A stretch of 14,438 nucleotides of DNA from Chloracidobacterium sp. UBA3360 (GTDB taxonomy: Bacteria > Acidobacteriota > Blastocatellia > Pyrinomonadales > Pyrinomonadaceae), in the NCBI GenBank assembly GCA_002360555.1, contig DEQS01000030.1, forward strand, positions 1 to 14,438. Direction: 5' to 3'. Position numbers and translations under genes: made by a program. Shown in pieces: positions 12,911-14,438 of the stretch; the first letter of the stretch is position 1, and every line of letters begins with the position of its first letter. The notes beneath the pieces are model-generated. The model saw only the letters and a program-made list of their open reading frames with translations. It did not search any database and was not told the DNA's origin.

Positions 12911-14438
12911 TGAAAAACGCAATTTCAATTTGGGACAGCAAGATAATCAAACAGGCATTGGCCGGATCGGTGCGAAAGCTCGATCCGCTCAAGATGCTAA
13001 AAAATCCGGTGATGTTTGTGGTCGAGGTCGGTGCGTTATTCTTGAGCATCAAACTCCTGTTGAGCATCTTTAGCCCTTCGGCACAGAGCAGCTTTGGATT
13101 TGAGATCCAGATCACGCTTTGGCTTTGGTTCACTGTTCTCTTTGCTAATTTTGCCGAGGCGATGGCTGAGGGACGCGGAAAGGCGCAGGCCGATACGCTG
13201 CGTAAATCAAAGACCGAGACCAGTGCAACGTTGGTCAAGGCAGACGGAACAAAACGAACGGTCGCGGCACCAGAATTACGCAAAGGCGATGTCGTTTACG
13301 TCGAGGCAGGTGAGTTTATTCCCGGTGACGGAGAGGTTGTCGAGGGCGTTGCGTCGGTGGACGAATCTGCGATAACGGGCGAATCCGCTCCGGTCATTCG
13401 TGAATCCGGAGGCGACCGTTCGGCGGTGACCGGCGGAACTCGAGTTTTGTCCGACTGGATCAAAGTGAAGATCACATCGAATCCGGGCGAGACGTTTATT
13501 GACCGCATGATCGCTTTGGTTGAAGGAGCATCGCGGCAAAAAACGCCGAACGAGATCGCTCTGCATATACTCTTGGCCGGGCTGACCATCGTCTTTTTAC
13601 TTGCCGTGGTTACGCTACAGCCGTTTGCAATGTATTCAAACGCTACGCAGACGATCTTTGTACTTATCTCGCTGCTGGTTTGTTTGATCCCGACGACGAT
13701 CGGGGGATTGCTTTCTGCCATCGGCATCGCTGGCATGGACCGGCTGATACAGCATAACGTGCTGGCGATGTCCGGCCGTGCGGTCGAGGCGGCGGGTGAT
13801 GTGAATACGCTGCTGCTCGATAAAACCGGAACGATCACGCTGGGCAATCGTCAGGCGAGCGAATTTATTCCGCTAACAGGCGTTGAGGCAAAGGATTTTG
13901 CGAACGCCGCACAGCTTTCGTCGCTTGCGGATGAGACGCCTGAGGGTAGGTCGATAGTCAGTTTAGCCGACTCAGCTTTTGGATTGGACAGTGAAAATGC
14001 AGCCAAATTATTTGGCGATCATGCGGAGTTCATTCCATTTACCGCACAAACCAGAATGTCGGGTGTGAATCTCGATGGCCGCGAGATCCGCAAAGGTGCG
14101 GTCGATGCGATCGAAAAATATGTAGCGAGCGGCGGTCAGCAATCGCCCGCAGAGCTGCGTGAGGTGGTCGAGCGGATAGCAAAAGCAGGCGGCACGCCAC
14201 TCGTGGTCGCCGACAATCACAAACCTCTCGGCGTGATTTATCTAAAGGATATTGTTAAAGGTGGGATGGTGGAGCGGTTTACGCAGCTTCGCAAAATGGG
14301 GATCAAAACCATCATGATCACGGGTGACAACCCTTTGACAGCCGCGTCCATTGCAAATGAAGCGGGCGTCGACGATTTTCTTGCCGAAGCAACACCCGAA
14401 GACAAGATGGCTCTTATCAAACGCGAACAGGCCGAGGG
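12911..14438 (+). CDS. kdpB: Potassium-transporting ATPase subunit KdpB (partial, cut by window end)
   Basis: KdpB is the P-type ATPase (P1A) subunit that hydrolyses ATP to drive K+ import through KdpA. 509 complete codons of an expected ~680 are present; the frame is open to the last base. Visible parts: N-terminal helices (about 32-52 and 66-84); the actuator domain with TGES at 156-159 (S159 corresponds to E. coli S162, the inhibitory phosphorylation site); the transmembrane PTTIGG motif (261-266); the phosphorylation motif DKTGT with Asp304; nucleotide-binding residues F377 and K395 in FTAQTRMSG and KGAVDA; and TGDNP (471-475). It starts with ATG 5 nt after the kdpA stop, with no clear Shine-Dalgarno, so coupling is likely. 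The missing part holds the rest of the P-domain and the last membrane helices; kdpC is expected next. Confidence 0.98.

Overview
The window looks like a chromosomal segment of a Gram-negative bacterium, most plausibly an Acidobacteriota (Blastocatellia-like). This is inferred from gene content only. The pointers are a PEP-CTERM protein (exosortase substrates are confined to Gram-negative, envelope-rich bacteria), a secreted PEGA/OmpA-like lipid-free protein of a style I associate with that phylum, a signal-peptide-bearing outer-membrane-type beta-barrel inside a kdp operon, and balanced base composition. No 16S rRNA or tRNA is present to settle taxonomy. All genes lie on the + strand, and no phage, IS element or CRISPR array is visible.

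Layout. (1) 2-2663: rpsO followed by pnp, the classic pair, with a 265-nt intergenic leader. The leader holds a degenerate GTTCC/GAACT repeat, two small stem-loops, and a terminator-like hairpin with a T-tract just in front of the pnp ribosome binding site. A clear intrinsic terminator follows pnp. (2) 2740-4763: an AT-rich upstream region with a perfect 18-bp palindrome, then two secreted-protein genes. One encodes a PEP-CTERM protein with a Thr/Pro linker and an extra internal membrane segment. The other encodes a PEGA-domain protein with an OmpA-like C-terminal region. A terminator closes the block. (3) 4851-7951: a dimeric-type glycyl-tRNA synthetase and, 8 nt later, a mammalian-like bifunctional FTCD (formiminotransferase-cyclodeaminase). 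(4) 7988-14438: a Kdp high-affinity potassium locus. It holds a short KdpD-like kinase lacking the usual cytoplasmic N-terminal sensor, KdpE, a leader with a hairpin at the ribosome binding site, a 99-aa membrane protein, a beta-barrel protein, a 33-aa membrane miniprotein, KdpF (29 aa), KdpA and the first 509 residues of KdpB. The window ends inside kdpB; kdpC should follow.

How it works together. KdpD/KdpE are expected to sense potassium limitation and drive the kdpFABC genes, whose products form the P-type ATPase that imports K+ across the inner membrane. The unusual part is the three-gene insert between the regulators and kdpF (99-aa membrane protein, beta-barrel, 33-aa miniprotein). It is tightly packed, with three 4-nt ATGA overlaps across the locus, so these genes very probably belong to the same potassium system. 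The barrel could provide the outer-membrane step. This insert, the reduced KdpD and the structured leaders of pnp and kdp are the most interesting items. I did not find convincing evidence for a wholly new system elsewhere in the window.
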